Shown here in pieces: positions 16,895 to 25,630 of a stretch of DNA of 61,143 bases. The translations under genes and the position numbers were made by a program. The DNA is from Bacillota bacterium. Lineage in GTDB: Bacteria > Bacillota > Clostridia > Lachnospirales > Lachnospiraceae. The notes beneath the pieces were generated by a model. The model saw nothing but the letters and a program-made list of their open reading frames with translations. It was not told where the DNA came from and searched no databases. The stretch lies in NCBI GenBank assembly GCA_023393095.1, contig JAEWMT010000097.1, positions 1 to 61,143 of the forward strand, given 5' to 3'. Within the stretch, counting starts at the first letter, position 1. Every line of letters begins with the position of its first letter.

Positions 16895-17534
16895 ATCTTA
16901 TCTTCCTTTCCAAAATGGTAAAAACAACAGAGATCGGCAGCAATAGGATACAATAAGCAATTACCAGCATTAACAGTGCTTCGTCCGTATTGTAATATAA
17001 TCCGATTAAATCCTTCGCAACATACATTAAGTCTGCTAAGGCAATCGCACTGAACACCGATGTTTCCTTGATTAAGAAAATAGTATTGGCACTGAAGGCC
17101 GGTATGGATATTGATATTGCCTGCGGCAATATCACATTACGAAGCACCTGTAATTTCGTAAGTCCTAAGCTCAGTCCTGCTTCTATCTGTGTCTTTGTAA
17201 CCGCTTCCAGTCCGCTTCGAAAAGCTTCCGCCATATAGCTTCCTCCGAGGAATGTCAGCCCAACTACTGCACAAGCTTCGGAACTAAGGATAATTCCTAA
17301 CTTCGGTAACCCAAAATATAGAAAGAATAGCTGTATCAACAAGGGTGTATTTCTAGATAATTCTATGTAGATACCTATAATCTTTCGAAGAAAAGGAACT
17401 TTATAATACCGGATTAAACTGCATATCAGTCCAACGATAATTGCTAACAGGATACCCTGTACGGCAATTGCCAATGTAAGCTTTGCGGCTTTGATATATA
17501 AAGGTGTATATTCATTGATAAATGCGTAATCCAT
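16875..17534 (-). CDS. Amino-acid ABC transporter permease 1 (HisQ/GlnP type)
   Basis: A 219-aa permease, first gene of the operon. It has about five helices; the EAA loop is EAGLSLGLTKLQVLRNVILP at about 141-160. A strong promoter (17586-17614) precedes it, and AAGGAGA is its ribosome site. Order permease-permease-ATPase-binding protein is usual for polar amino-acid uptake systems. Confidence 0.9.
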   Translation of the reverse strand: MDYAFINEYTPLYIKAAKLTLAIAVQGILLAIIVGLICSLIRYYKVPFLRKIIGIYIELSRNTPLLIQLFFLYFGLPKLGIILSSEACAVVGLTFLGGSYMAEAFRSGLEAVTKTQIEAGLSLGLTKLQVLRNVILPQAISISIPAFSANTIFLIKETSVFSAIALADLMYVAKDLIGLYYNTDEALLMLVIAYCILLLPISVVFTILERKIRYAGFGN

Positions 17535-17585
17535 ATAATCTCCTTCGGCTATCCATACAATTCATATAGATTTAATATGTTTTAT

Positions 17586-17614
17586 ATCATACTGTCCTAA
17601 TAGAGTTTTGTCAA
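17586..17614 (-). promoter_or_regulatory. Promoter of the amino-acid ABC operon
   Basis: TTGACA (17614-17609), 17-nt spacer, TATGAT (17591-17586) on the minus strand. Confidence 0.75.
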
Positions 17615-17778
17615 TACCTTTTTTATAATAATTAGAAATATAGTTGACATCTCTATCCAATATAAGACCTGAATAATAATCCAATAACAACTGCCAAAGG
17701 TGTTCCTCTTCTGGTAACTGAGGAATACTGGAGAAACAGAGGAATGCGGCTATGACCATCGTGGTATTAGATAAATTA

Positions 17779-17830
17779 AGGGCTTTCCTGATACCAGTTT
17801 GTTTGTACGGAATGGTTTCAAGAAAGCCCT
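17779..17830 (-). terminator. Terminator of the HAD gene
   Basis: agggctttc (17779-17787) pairs with gaaagccct (17822-17830), with inner gatacca/tggtttc partial pairing. It lies just after the HAD stop. Confidence 0.65.
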
Positions 17831-17840
17831 GTTATTTATT

Positions 17841-18668
17841 TTAAAGAATATAATGTTTTACCGCATATGCTATGCCCGATTCATCATTGGACTTTGTAAT
17901 ATACTTAGCTACTGCTTTCAGTTCATCAACCGAATTCTCCATTGCAATAGGCAAACCAACACTTTTAAGAAGGTCAATATCATTATAATTATCCCCAAAA
18001 GCTATGATATCCTCCGGGTTAACCTTATACTTGTCCGCTAGGATTTTTAACGCTTTTCCTTTGGAAGTACCGGAAGCCATAATATCAACTAGCCCTTTTG
18101 CGGAGCTTACTACTGTAAGGCTATCGAACTTTGAAAACTTATTAATAAGGTAGGCAACCTGTTCCTGATTATCACAGATAAGCAGGACTTTCAGAATATC
18201 CATTTCCTCCATATCATCCATGGCTGCATCAGTAAGATATCTTACTTCAAACCGCAGGATTTCCGGTAGATCCTTATTAATATTTTCATATCTTATAACT
18301 CTTGGATTATGATTGCTGGAAAACATCACATGGGTTGTATATACAAGAAAATGAATGTTCTTGTCCATACAATAGGTTAATATCTCCTGTACCGTATTTT
18401 TATTCATTGCATTGGAATATATAATCTCTCCCGTATGAAGACTTCGAATCAGTCCACCATTGCAGGAAATTACATGTCCCTTTAAATCCAATTGGTGTAC
18501 ATAACGCTTTACCAACAGATCCAGTCTGCCGGAGGCGATCATCACCTCAACCCCGCTCTCCTGAAGCTTTTTTAATGCTGCCTCATTTTCCTCTGATATC
18601 ATATCCTGTGAATTTAATAGTGTGCCATCCATATCACAAATGCACCATTTATAGTTACTCACCTGCAA
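17841..18668 (-). CDS. Cof-type HAD-IIB phosphatase
   Basis: A 275-aa HAD hydrolase. Motif I CDMDGTLLNS has the nucleophile Asp12 and acid/base Asp14; motif II is MIASGR near residue 42; the Lys of motif III lies in GTSKGKALK; motif IV is FGDNYNDIDLL. The large insertion between motifs II and III is the C2 cap of Cof/YidA proteins. Substrates are usually sugar phosphates, flavin or pyridoxal phosphate. Not linked to an operon; the ribosome site is weak. Confidence 0.88.
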   Translation of the reverse strand: MQVSNYKWCICDMDGTLLNSQDMISEENEAALKKLQESGVEVMIASGRLDLLVKRYVHQLDLKGHVISCNGGLIRSLHTGEIIYSNAMNKNTVQEILTYCMDKNIHFLVYTTHVMFSSNHNPRVIRYENINKDLPEILRFEVRYLTDAAMDDMEEMDILKVLLICDNQEQVAYLINKFSKFDSLTVVSSAKGLVDIMASGTSKGKALKILADKYKVNPEDIIAFGDNYNDIDLLKSVGLPIAMENSVDELKAVAKYITKSNDESGIAYAVKHYIL

Positions 18669-18753
18669 TTTCCTCTCTTACCTTATGTCATCCTAATAAT
18701 TGTCAAATTATACAGCAATTGGTTATTGAATATCCAGTTTAAAGGTTTCTAAA

Positions 18754-19305
18754 TCAATTTCTTATATCTTCCTCCAGGAAATAAAGCATATTATCCTCAA
18801 GCTGATAAAATAAAGGCGCAATCAGAATCTTAGGGTATTTTTCCCTTAATCGCTTTGTTTCTTTGATAAGAAAATCGAATTCATTCTCGATCTCAAATAA
18901 GGGGGCAAAGCTCATGAAATGTTCCTCCGCCTGTATCTCGCTCCATCCTGCATTTTCAACCAGACCTCTGATAAATGCTTCTTTTTTTGAAACCAGATTT
19001 ACCATTCCGCAATTGTTATGTCCGATTAGAGCAAAGCATTTCACTCCTCCTAGTGCAATGGCATAAGACATTTTAAATTCCATAGAGCGCAGATTACCTC
19101 CTCCGGTTCGGAGGATATACGCAAAATTATTCGGAATTCTAAGCTGTTTCCGATTATCCATGCACATGCCTACCAGTAATTCGGCTTTTGAGTAATTTTC
19201 AAAAGGAGTACCGAAATTATGGTATTTCAACAACTGTTCGATTGGAGTATTCTGATATTTTGAGATAATGTCTTTTTGTTCCGATATTTTAATTAAACCA
19301 CTCAT
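18754..19305 (-). CDS. Beta-class carbonic anhydrase
   Basis: A 183-aa zinc enzyme for CO2/bicarbonate interconversion. The zinc and dyad residues are visible: Cys48-x-Asp50-x-Arg52 (MCMDNR) and His96-x-x-Cys99 (GHNNCG). GGGNLRSME matches the active-site loop. It is short for the family, resembling small clade members of Firmicutes. The ATG at 19305 follows AAGGACG; an upstream ATG at 19320 is part of that site. 19306-19630 holds one terminator hairpin and no gene. Confidence 0.85.
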   Translation of the reverse strand: MSGLIKISEQKDIISKYQNTPIEQLLKYHNFGTPFENYSKAELLVGMCMDNRKQLRIPNNFAYILRTGGGNLRSMEFKMSYAIALGGVKCFALIGHNNCGMVNLVSKKEAFIRGLVENAGWSEIQAEEHFMSFAPLFEIENEFDFLIKETKRLREKYPKILIAPLFYQLEDNMLYFLEEDIRN

Positions 19306-19532
19306 AGATCGTCCTTTCATGGAAATCCATATTTAATTACAGATAATTATCAAATTAAAATGTTAAAGTCACTTAAGATCATTTTGTATCATAATAAACA
19401 TAGTAAGGAATATTGTCAATAAGTCAGATACCAATATTTATCTAGTAATGCGGTAATATATTCCTGAATTTATCAGCTTACTACCTATCAATCACTTCAA
19501 TATAACTTAAAAATTAATATAATATCAATAAA

Positions 19533-19565
19533 CAGGAGTGCACAGCAAACGCCGGTACACTCCTG
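19533..19565 (-). terminator. Terminator of the DUF1801 gene
   Basis: caggagtg pairs with cactcctg; TTTATT follows on the minus strand. Confidence 0.7.
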
Positions 19566-19630
19566 CCTTAATAAATAAGAATTTTTAACTAGAATATTGA
19601 ATATGATTTTGAAATTACTTGTCAATTGCC

Positions 19631-20005
19631 CTATTTCTGATTTGATTTACTCATGTTTTCCTCGACTCGGTATTTTACAATGGAACGAATTAAATCATAT
19701 GGTATCGGCTTGTTATACGGGAACTGTACCGAGCCTTTCGCTCCTTTATATTCTGAAAGCTTTTCTTTAAAAGCTTCAATTCCACTGGCTGTAGGATAAA
19801 ACCCGATATGTTTTTTCTGTGCAGCAAAATAGACTAGGATTCCATTTAATTCAAATGCAGGCATCTGATAGCTTATTTTTTCTTTCGCCTCCGGTGCAGC
19901 TTCTTTGATGACTTCTCTGATCGTGATAAGGATTTCCTGAATTTCCGAAGAAAATTGCTGAATATATTCGTCGATATTATTTAGTTTCACAGTTTCTTTG
20001 TTCAA
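19631..20005 (-). CDS. DUF1801 protein (YdhG/Fra-like)
   Basis: A 124-aa protein with the DUF1801 pattern: IDEYIQQFSSEIQEILITIR, PEAKEKISYQMPAF, and KKHIGFYPTASGIEAF. The structural family includes frataxin-like YdhG, proposed as an iron chaperone in Bacillus; a direct role here is unproven. It has an AAAGGAAG site and sits alone. Confidence 0.85.
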   Translation of the reverse strand: MNKETVKLNNIDEYIQQFSSEIQEILITIREVIKEAAPEAKEKISYQMPAFELNGILVYFAAQKKHIGFYPTASGIEAFKEKLSEYKGAKGSVQFPYNKPIPYDLIRSIVKYRVEENMSKSNQK

Positions 20006-20126
20006 TGATATTCTTCCTTTCAGTTTCTGAAATAATATAAACTAATTTAATGATGTCCTATGTTATTGTTATTATTTATTTCATTTTACTATAATACACC
20101 ACAGGAAAGGAAGTATATATTAAAAT

Positions 20127-20552
20127 TTATCTGAGTAATGGCATACTTCCCGTTAGTTTGTTAACTTTTTTCTTATTTCCATACAGGATGACTCCCAGAT
20201 ATTCAAACTCTGATTCCTGTTTACCTTCAGCTGTATCAATATATTGTTCATAGACATGGCAGCTTTGTGCCACATCTGAGAAATCTACAACACTTAATTC
20301 TTCAAATTCCGGTGTAAAAAGCTTTTCCCTGAGATTATTCAATAGCTCCTTATTACCTTTTAAGACTGGAATTGGCTGAGTAACGATTCCTTTGTGTGTC
20401 AGCCCTGAACCGTCAGTTACATCCGGTCCAACAAATGCCGGTTCCAGTTTTCCAAGGGTTATCCCTAATATTGCTGCTGTATTTACCATGATTCCTGTCG
20501 GTAATTCTTCATCAATTACCATTACACATTTTGTCTCTTCCGTAGTTAACAT
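20127..20552 (-). CDS. DUF2000 family protein
   Basis: A 141-aa protein of the DUF2000 family: KCVMVIDEELPTGIMVNTAAIL at the start, then VTDGSGLTHKGIVTQPIPVL and the end GSMPLLR. This fold resembles peptidyl-tRNA hydrolase 2, but no activity is established. It follows the QueG-like gene on the same strand past a terminator, so it is probably a separate unit. Confidence 0.8.
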   Translation of the reverse strand: MLTTEETKCVMVIDEELPTGIMVNTAAILGITLGKLEPAFVGPDVTDGSGLTHKGIVTQPIPVLKGNKELLNNLREKLFTPEFEELSVVDFSDVAQSCHVYEQYIDTAEGKQESEFEYLGVILYGNKKKVNKLTGSMPLLR

Positions 20553-20600
20553 CGATCATTTCCTCCATTTTCTGAGATATGTATGAAGAATAGCATAAAA

Positions 20601-20656
20601 AATAATAGAATGATTGTATGATATTGCATTATATCATTTTCCAATCATTCTATTAT
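20601..20656 (-). terminator. Terminator after the QueG-like gene
   Basis: aataatagaatgatt pairs with aatcattctattat, with an inner tgatat/atatca stem. The minus strand continues TTATTTTTTATG. Confidence 0.8.
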
Positions 20657-20697
20657 CTATCCTAATGTAAAAATATACTTTTCTTCAACAATTTATA

Positions 20698-21726
20698 TTA
20701 TTCAAACTGCTTACTGCAAATCATCTGTGCCAATTCACGGATTATCTCATTTTCATTCTCACAGGCTGCCAGGATATATGGTTTATATGATTCTTTATAA
20801 TTATTTTGCATATAACAAAGCGCATTGCACTTCCATTTCCAAAGATCATTCGGTCCTATGTAAAAGAATTTTGGTTGTATGTATTCTTGGTAATAGCTTT
20901 CCTCCATCTCCATGATGCTTTCCGGAGTAAGATGCAAAGATATCTCATCCATTCCCGGAAAATCATATGTTTCTTTCCATTTTCCCTTATTCATCGGACA
21001 AGCATCCTGACATGCATCACAGCCATAAATCCAATCTCCGAAGGTTTTATAAATAGGATCCTTATATAAATTACGTCTGCCAAAAGATGTCAGAAAAGAT
21101 ACACAATTTATAGGATTCATCGTAAATGGTGATGAAAGAGAACCACTTGGGCAGGCTTTTATACAACATGTACATTCCTTGGGACATTCAGGAAGATTAC
21201 TTGATTCTTTCAATACCATCTCTTGATCGGTTAACCATGCCTCCAAATTGACCCAGGATCCCGATTCGGTATAAAAGAAATTATTCCTACGTATAATTCC
21301 TAGACCTGCTTTCATGGCTGCCCAACGCATAGGGATAACACCAAATTTCCTATCAGAAGTGATCTTAAGACCTATTTCCTGCAGATATCTCTCCATCGAA
21401 ACACTTCTCTCGTATCCCTCCGATCCTGTATCCGTACGGGCTTCAAACAGATAAGTTTTTCCAATGTGCCCATTCACCTGTTCAGGGATTTTATATTTAC
21501 CATAATGATCTGCTACAATCACTGCAGATTTTGCCCAAGGAAAGAGCTGCTGAAGATTTGTTAATCTCTTTTGATTCTGGTAAAACAAATTAGAAGAAGG
21601 TACTTTTTCAATTCGTTCGTTTAAACGAATCTCATAATCCTCCAATTCTTTAATCGGGATAATTCCGCATTTTTCATAACCCAAAGAATATGCCTTCTCC
21701 CTGATAATGTGTTCTAGTTTACTCAT
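20698..21726 (-). CDS. QueG-like 4Fe-4S double-cluster protein
   Basis: A 342-aa protein related to epoxyqueuosine reductase. The N-terminal 170 residues carry the QueG-like domain (KFGVIPMRWAAMKAGLGIIRRNN). Two clusters follow: CPKECTCCIKACP and CDACQDACP. Unlike QueG it lacks the C-terminal HEAT-type repeats in full, so it may be a redox paralogue. A MarR gene lies just upstream on the same strand, and each promoter region carries the same 12-nt palindrome. The ATG at 21726 has GAGGGG; the one at 21771 lies over the operator. Confidence 0.8.
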   Translation of the reverse strand: MSKLEHIIREKAYSLGYEKCGIIPIKELEDYEIRLNERIEKVPSSNLFYQNQKRLTNLQQLFPWAKSAVIVADHYGKYKIPEQVNGHIGKTYLFEARTDTGSEGYERSVSMERYLQEIGLKITSDRKFGVIPMRWAAMKAGLGIIRRNNFFYTESGSWVNLEAWLTDQEMVLKESSNLPECPKECTCCIKACPSGSLSSPFTMNPINCVSFLTSFGRRNLYKDPIYKTFGDWIYGCDACQDACPMNKGKWKETYDFPGMDEISLHLTPESIMEMEESYYQEYIQPKFFYIGPNDLWKWKCNALCYMQNNYKESYKPYILAACENENEIIRELAQMICSKQFE

Positions 21727-21750
21727 TAATATTACTCCCCTCGGTTTATA

Positions 21751-21762
21751 GTGTATATACAC
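21751..21762. promoter_or_regulatory. MarR operator-like palindrome, QueG-like gene
   Basis: gtgtatatacac, a perfect 12-nt palindrome identical to that at 22236. It lies 25 nt before the start codon, over the 3' end of the intergenic space. Confidence 0.6.
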
Positions 21763-21779
21763 AATAAACATAAAAATTA

Positions 21780-22214
21780 TTAATTCATATTTTCAATCTT
21801 GGATAACAAGTTGGTTAAAATATTTAAATTATCTTTTCCCAACTGCTGTTCCACATGATTCTGAACATCAATCCAAAGAGTTTCAGCAGAGCGGTACCGC
21901 TCCTTTCCCTTATCCGATAATCGTAGCTGACGGTCGCGTGCACCTTTTTTCGAATCATCAATGATTAACCCTTCCTGTTCCAGAGGCTTCATATTACGGA
22001 CCAAGGTTGTTCTGTCAAGACGTAATTCCAGAGACAGTTCACTTACACTGACAGGCTCTAGTAGATTGATATATTTTAGTAAAGCAAATTGGCTGATTGA
22101 TAAACCGCTTGGTATAAGCCATTGATCATATAATTTCGTCATAGCCAGAGACGCTCTACGAATATTCATGCAGTTACAAATTGACGGCTGCTTATCCGTG
22201 TTCTTATCTTTCAT
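21780..22214 (-). CDS. MarR-family transcriptional regulator
   Basis: A 144-aa winged-helix regulator. The core is QFALLKYINLLEPVSVSELSLELRLDRTTLVRNM (region about 45-78), and the wing is GARDRQLRLSDKG. Two early cysteines (Cys13, Cys15, SICNCMN) might sense redox or metal state. Palindromes at 22236 and 21751 are likely operators for itself and the iron-sulfur gene. RBS AAGGAGGG. Confidence 0.88.
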   Translation of the reverse strand: MKDKNTDKQPSICNCMNIRRASLAMTKLYDQWLIPSGLSISQFALLKYINLLEPVSVSELSLELRLDRTTLVRNMKPLEQEGLIIDDSKKGARDRQLRLSDKGKERYRSAETLWIDVQNHVEQQLGKDNLNILTNLLSKIENMN

Positions 22215-22235
22215 ACCGATTCACCCTCCTTAATA

Positions 22236-22280
22236 GTGTATATACACCATTATAATATGTTATTTATTTAACAATGTCAA
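22236..22280 (-). promoter_or_regulatory. marR promoter with operator
   Basis: TTGACA (22280-22275), 17-nt spacer, TATTAT (22257-22252), then gtgtatatacac (22247-22236), which covers the expected start site: a layout for autorepression. Confidence 0.7.
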
Positions 22281-22408
22281 GATGATTCTATGCAATTCAT
22301 TAAGTAAGTATCTAATTCTAAATAATTTTTATAGTTATTATGATATCCTCCTCTAAATCTGGAGAATTTTTGGCAAAAGCTTAACAGAAAGTTCTACATT
22401 CTTTAATA

Positions 22409-23884
22409 TTAATCCTCGTCCCAGGTCTGTTTCCATCCATAAGATGTTAAATCGCAATATTGTTGTATCGTTTTAATTGTATTATCGGCATGTTCTTCAG
22501 AGGTGACACCGTATAGATAGACACTTTTAACCTTCGTCCGGGCAAGTATTTCTACTCCGATATAATCGCTTGCATCAATACATAATTTAACTAAATTGCT
22601 GCATGGTTTGATAAGGTTTAAATCGCTGATCGGGTATAATAACTCCTTTAACTTGATTAAACTACTAAATGCTTTTACATTGCTTTCGTCTTTTGCTTTT
22701 TCTTCTGTTTCAAATGATGTTAAATTTGTTAGTCCATCTAGGAATTTCAGATCGGGGATTTCTAATCTCTTAAGAGATAACTTCCTCAATTTTTTCAGTT
22801 TACTTAAAAACCCGAGGTTATCGCAACTCACTTCTTCCAATTCTAGTTCTGTTATTTTTTTAAAACAACCTATTTCATTAAAATCAAAGCCATTTATCTT
22901 ATATAAGCTTAGATTGCTAAGTCCCTTGCAATTTGCGAGTTCTTGTATACTGTCCAGAGAAACTTTACCAATCGTTAATTCCTTTAGCCTGTCCAGTCCG
23001 GTGAAATACTTCAAATCAGAGGAAGTCAACGCGTCACCAATTATCACTAATTTCCGTAAGGAAGATAGATGCATCAAAGGGCTAAAATCATCTATATTAG
23101 TAATATGGATAATTAGTTCCTTCAGATTTATCATATAGTTAAAAATTTCTAATGAAATGCTACTGTCTTTCATGTCTGAATTTCTTAAAAATAAACTTTT
23201 CGTTTTTTCAAGTTCACTTTTGAAAATTAAATGGTTATGTATCTTTCCTTCATAAAATTGCTCGAAGTATTCATCTATTTCTACCTCTAAGTCATCCTTA
23301 TTATCTAAAAGCTTATCGAGATCGTTAAATAAATGTCCTGTTTTCCACTCAAAATGCGGTTCTTCTTCGTTACTAAGAAAAAACTTTCCATTATCCATAC
23401 TCTGTTGTATCAGTGTTACAAATTCATCTATTCCTTTCGCTATCATATAGGAATTAGAATCCTCACGGTCAATAGTGATAATCTGGCCAATCACACCCTC
23501 CTTATCAGGATCCAAATCCATAACAAGATATGAGCCTGACCCATCATGTGCAAAAGGTACCCACCCTTTTCTATAAAAGCCTTCTTTGATCTTATCCGGT
23601 TGATCAGACAGGATTTCATAAGTAGAATCCATTAATTCCTTGTGAGAAGTAATTATTTCTTCAATACTTAGCCATTCAAATCCTAACATTGTTCCAACAT
23701 ATGTATTTTCACCATTCGCTGCTTCATAAAGTTCTATGAAGGAATCCGGTAGTAATTTTCCACAAATATGCCCAAGCTCTTTTATTTGTGAAATATTAAT
23801 GCCATCATTTAATTTTTCTTTTACATCCGGCATATACCTCTCTAACATTTTTACAAAAAGATGTTTTTCCACTTGTGACCCCAT
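22409..23884 (-). CDS. SUKH (SMI1/KNR4) protein fused to leucine-rich repeats
   Basis: A 491-aa protein. Residues about 20-155 are a SUKH-1 domain (LPDSFIELYEAANGE, MLGFEWLSIEEI, GWVPFAHDGSGSYLVMDLDP). Residues about 235-480 hold some ten SDS22-like leucine-rich repeats (LKELTI, LSNLSL, ITELEL). SUKH proteins usually act as immunity proteins against polymorphic toxins. No toxin is encoded nearby; it lies with a Tdi1-type gene. The ATG at 23884 has GGAGAGA. The fused LRR tail may add a recognition surface (inference). Confidence 0.8.
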   Translation of the reverse strand: MGSQVEKHLFVKMLERYMPDVKEKLNDGINISQIKELGHICGKLLPDSFIELYEAANGENTYVGTMLGFEWLSIEEIITSHKELMDSTYEILSDQPDKIKEGFYRKGWVPFAHDGSGSYLVMDLDPDKEGVIGQIITIDREDSNSYMIAKGIDEFVTLIQQSMDNGKFFLSNEEEPHFEWKTGHLFNDLDKLLDNKDDLEVEIDEYFEQFYEGKIHNHLIFKSELEKTKSLFLRNSDMKDSSISLEIFNYMINLKELIIHITNIDDFSPLMHLSSLRKLVIIGDALTSSDLKYFTGLDRLKELTIGKVSLDSIQELANCKGLSNLSLYKINGFDFNEIGCFKKITELELEEVSCDNLGFLSKLKKLRKLSLKRLEIPDLKFLDGLTNLTSFETEEKAKDESNVKAFSSLIKLKELLYPISDLNLIKPCSNLVKLCIDASDYIGVEILARTKVKSVYLYGVTSEEHADNTIKTIQQYCDLTSYGWKQTWDED

Positions 23885-24010
23885 ACTATTCTCTCCTTAT
23901 CGATCTTTTGTATTTAATTTAAAACCATTTTATCCCTAGATATACCCGTTCCCATGCGTGCAAAGAAAAAATCTCTACATATAGATATATCTACATTAGA
24001 ACCAATGGGA

Positions 24011-24628
24011 TTAATTTATTCCTATGTTTTTAATCACCGTTCCTTCAGGTAATCCCTTAGTCTTATGGATTAATTGACTACAAATGCTCCAATAGATATC
24101 CATATCGCCTTTTTCTAGGTTTTTCACAGTATCTTCTCCACCTAAAAACAACACAGTTTTATAACCAACGCATTCATTTATTTCTATTCCATTTGAATTT
24201 TCAACAATCCAATCATTAAAGAAATCTGATGCCAAACATGATTTATTATATTCAGGTATCTCCTCTTCATGGAACTGAATAATATTACAAGGAATTTCAA
24301 AGACATCCCCTGTACCTGGCTCAAACATGAGTATCTGTTGCTGACCATTTTCTACTCTTTGATTATCAAGAGTAAATTGTCGACCAAGCCAATCACATCC
24401 AAAGCATGTTATTCTTCTCTCAAACTCAGGAAAGGCTTCAGTCAATATAGAATTCCATTTATTTACGCTATCTTTTGTATGTATTCTGTATAGACCTTTG
24501 CTAAAAGATTGTCCACCAAAGGTGTCAAGTAGTTCCTCAAAACCGTTCATAGAACTCCCATTACTATTAACTGTGCTATTTATAGCTTTCTTATTTATCC
24601 CAAAGTATTTACAAAACTTCTCAAACAA
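24011..24628 (-). CDS. GAD-like / Tdi1-C (DUF1851) immunity-type protein
   Basis: A 205-aa protein. About residues 25-120 resemble a GAD-like domain (YRIHTKDSVNKWNSILTEAFPEF, quoted as the region about 47-68), and the end has the DUF1851 mark LFLGGEDTVKNL plus DIYWSI. In characterised systems this family protects against DNase toxins of type VI or related secretion. It lies 126 nt downstream of nothing obvious, flanked by the SUKH-LRR gene. The ribosome site AGGTGT is weak, so the start is less sure. Confidence 0.75.
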   Translation of the reverse strand: MFEKFCKYFGINKKAINSTVNSNGSSMNGFEELLDTFGGQSFSKGLYRIHTKDSVNKWNSILTEAFPEFERRITCFGCDWLGRQFTLDNQRVENGQQQILMFEPGTGDVFEIPCNIIQFHEEEIPEYNKSCLASDFFNDWIVENSNGIEINECVGYKTVLFLGGEDTVKNLEKGDMDIYWSICSQLIHKTKGLPEGTVIKNIGIN

Positions 24629-24693
24629 TTATGTACACCTCCATTCAATTTTTATACACCTTAAAGACTTTTCAAACTAACTCTCAAGTATTT

Positions 24694-25362
24694 TTAAACT
24701 CCGTATATTATGTTAATTATGCCAATTCTGTTTGATATTAAACTAATAATGATTACAAAGGCTAGTACTTTAATTATTTTCATTCGAGCGTTTCCTATGG
24801 AGAATAATATAAGTAATATGAATGCACATAATAGATCAAGTAATCCAGTAATCGATTGCGCATCCAAAACACCATCATAATACCTGTACCCCAATTTAAA
24901 TAATACTGCAATTGGCAAAGAAGCAAATATATCTGATAACCAACCATTTCCCTTCCCATACCATACAATCCATGCACATATAGAGGACAACAGAGCGATG
25001 ACTATCCAATATAAAATTACTTTGGTTGAATAAAAGCCACATACATATCTGCTATATAGATAATAGCTTGTTAACATAGAAAGAAAAAATCCTATTGAAT
25101 TCATCATTGCGTGCATCGGTTTATAGCTATACATTGCAATTATAGATGCAATAAAAATCCAGATACCCAATTCTGTAGTTATATAAGATATACTATGAAG
25201 TACAGCACCATACATTCCGTCATTGCTTGCAACTGTGTCACTATATTTTGATACAACTCCCATAATAAAGCCAGTCAATACTACTGAAATAAAAAATATA
25301 ATAAAATTACTTTTCTTGCTATATTGAGCTGGTTTTCTAATTTTATTTAATTTTTCTTTCAT
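24694..25362 (-). CDS. Multi-pass membrane protein, unknown
   Basis: A 222-aa protein with about seven hydrophobic segments and a Lys/Arg-rich start (MKEKLNKIRKPAQYSKKSN). It may belong to the DUF6518 group, but I am not certain. The TTG at 25377 is a false start inside the GAGGAGAAGG site, so the ATG at 25362 is chosen. It is divergent from the TetR-MFS pair and near the immunity genes, so a membrane-protection role is possible. Confidence 0.6.
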   Translation of the reverse strand: MKEKLNKIRKPAQYSKKSNFIIFFISVVLTGFIMGVVSKYSDTVASNDGMYGAVLHSISYITTELGIWIFIASIIAMYSYKPMHAMMNSIGFFLSMLTSYYLYSRYVCGFYSTKVILYWIVIALLSSICAWIVWYGKGNGWLSDIFASLPIAVLFKLGYRYYDGVLDAQSITGLLDLLCAFILLILFSIGNARMKIIKVLAFVIIISLISNRIGIINIIYGV

Positions 25363-25537
25363 TCGCCTTCTCCTCAAAATATTTATTTTCTCTTAATACA
25401 GTTAATTCCTTCTAAGTTATTGGCTACCATAGTTATATCATATATACTTCTTCCGCTATTTCTCAACTCGCACTTAAGTGCTATTATATCACATTCAAAA
25501 CATATGTAAATAATAGTATTTCTAATTCAGTAGTATA

Positions 25538-25609
25538 AATGACACCATCGTCATTTTTATCTTGACATTTGTTTCCTGTTAGTTTATTATAAATGACAAT
25601 AGTGTCACT
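25538..25609. promoter_or_regulatory. tetR-MFS promoter flanked by two operator-like sites
   Basis: AATGACA-N5-GTCATT (25538-25555) and AATGACA-N5-GTCACT (25592-25609) are near-identical inverted repeats. The promoter TTGACA (25562-25567), 17 nt, TATTAT (25585-25590) lies between them, as expected for TetR autorepression. Confidence 0.7.
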
Positions 25610-25630
25610 ATAATTTTCAGGAGGTTATTC

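Noticed and set aside
17562..17759. 65-codon minus-strand frame upstream of the amino-acid ABC operon
   Set aside because: It overlaps the operon promoter, lacks a ribosome site and resembles no known protein; probably a chance frame or old remnant.
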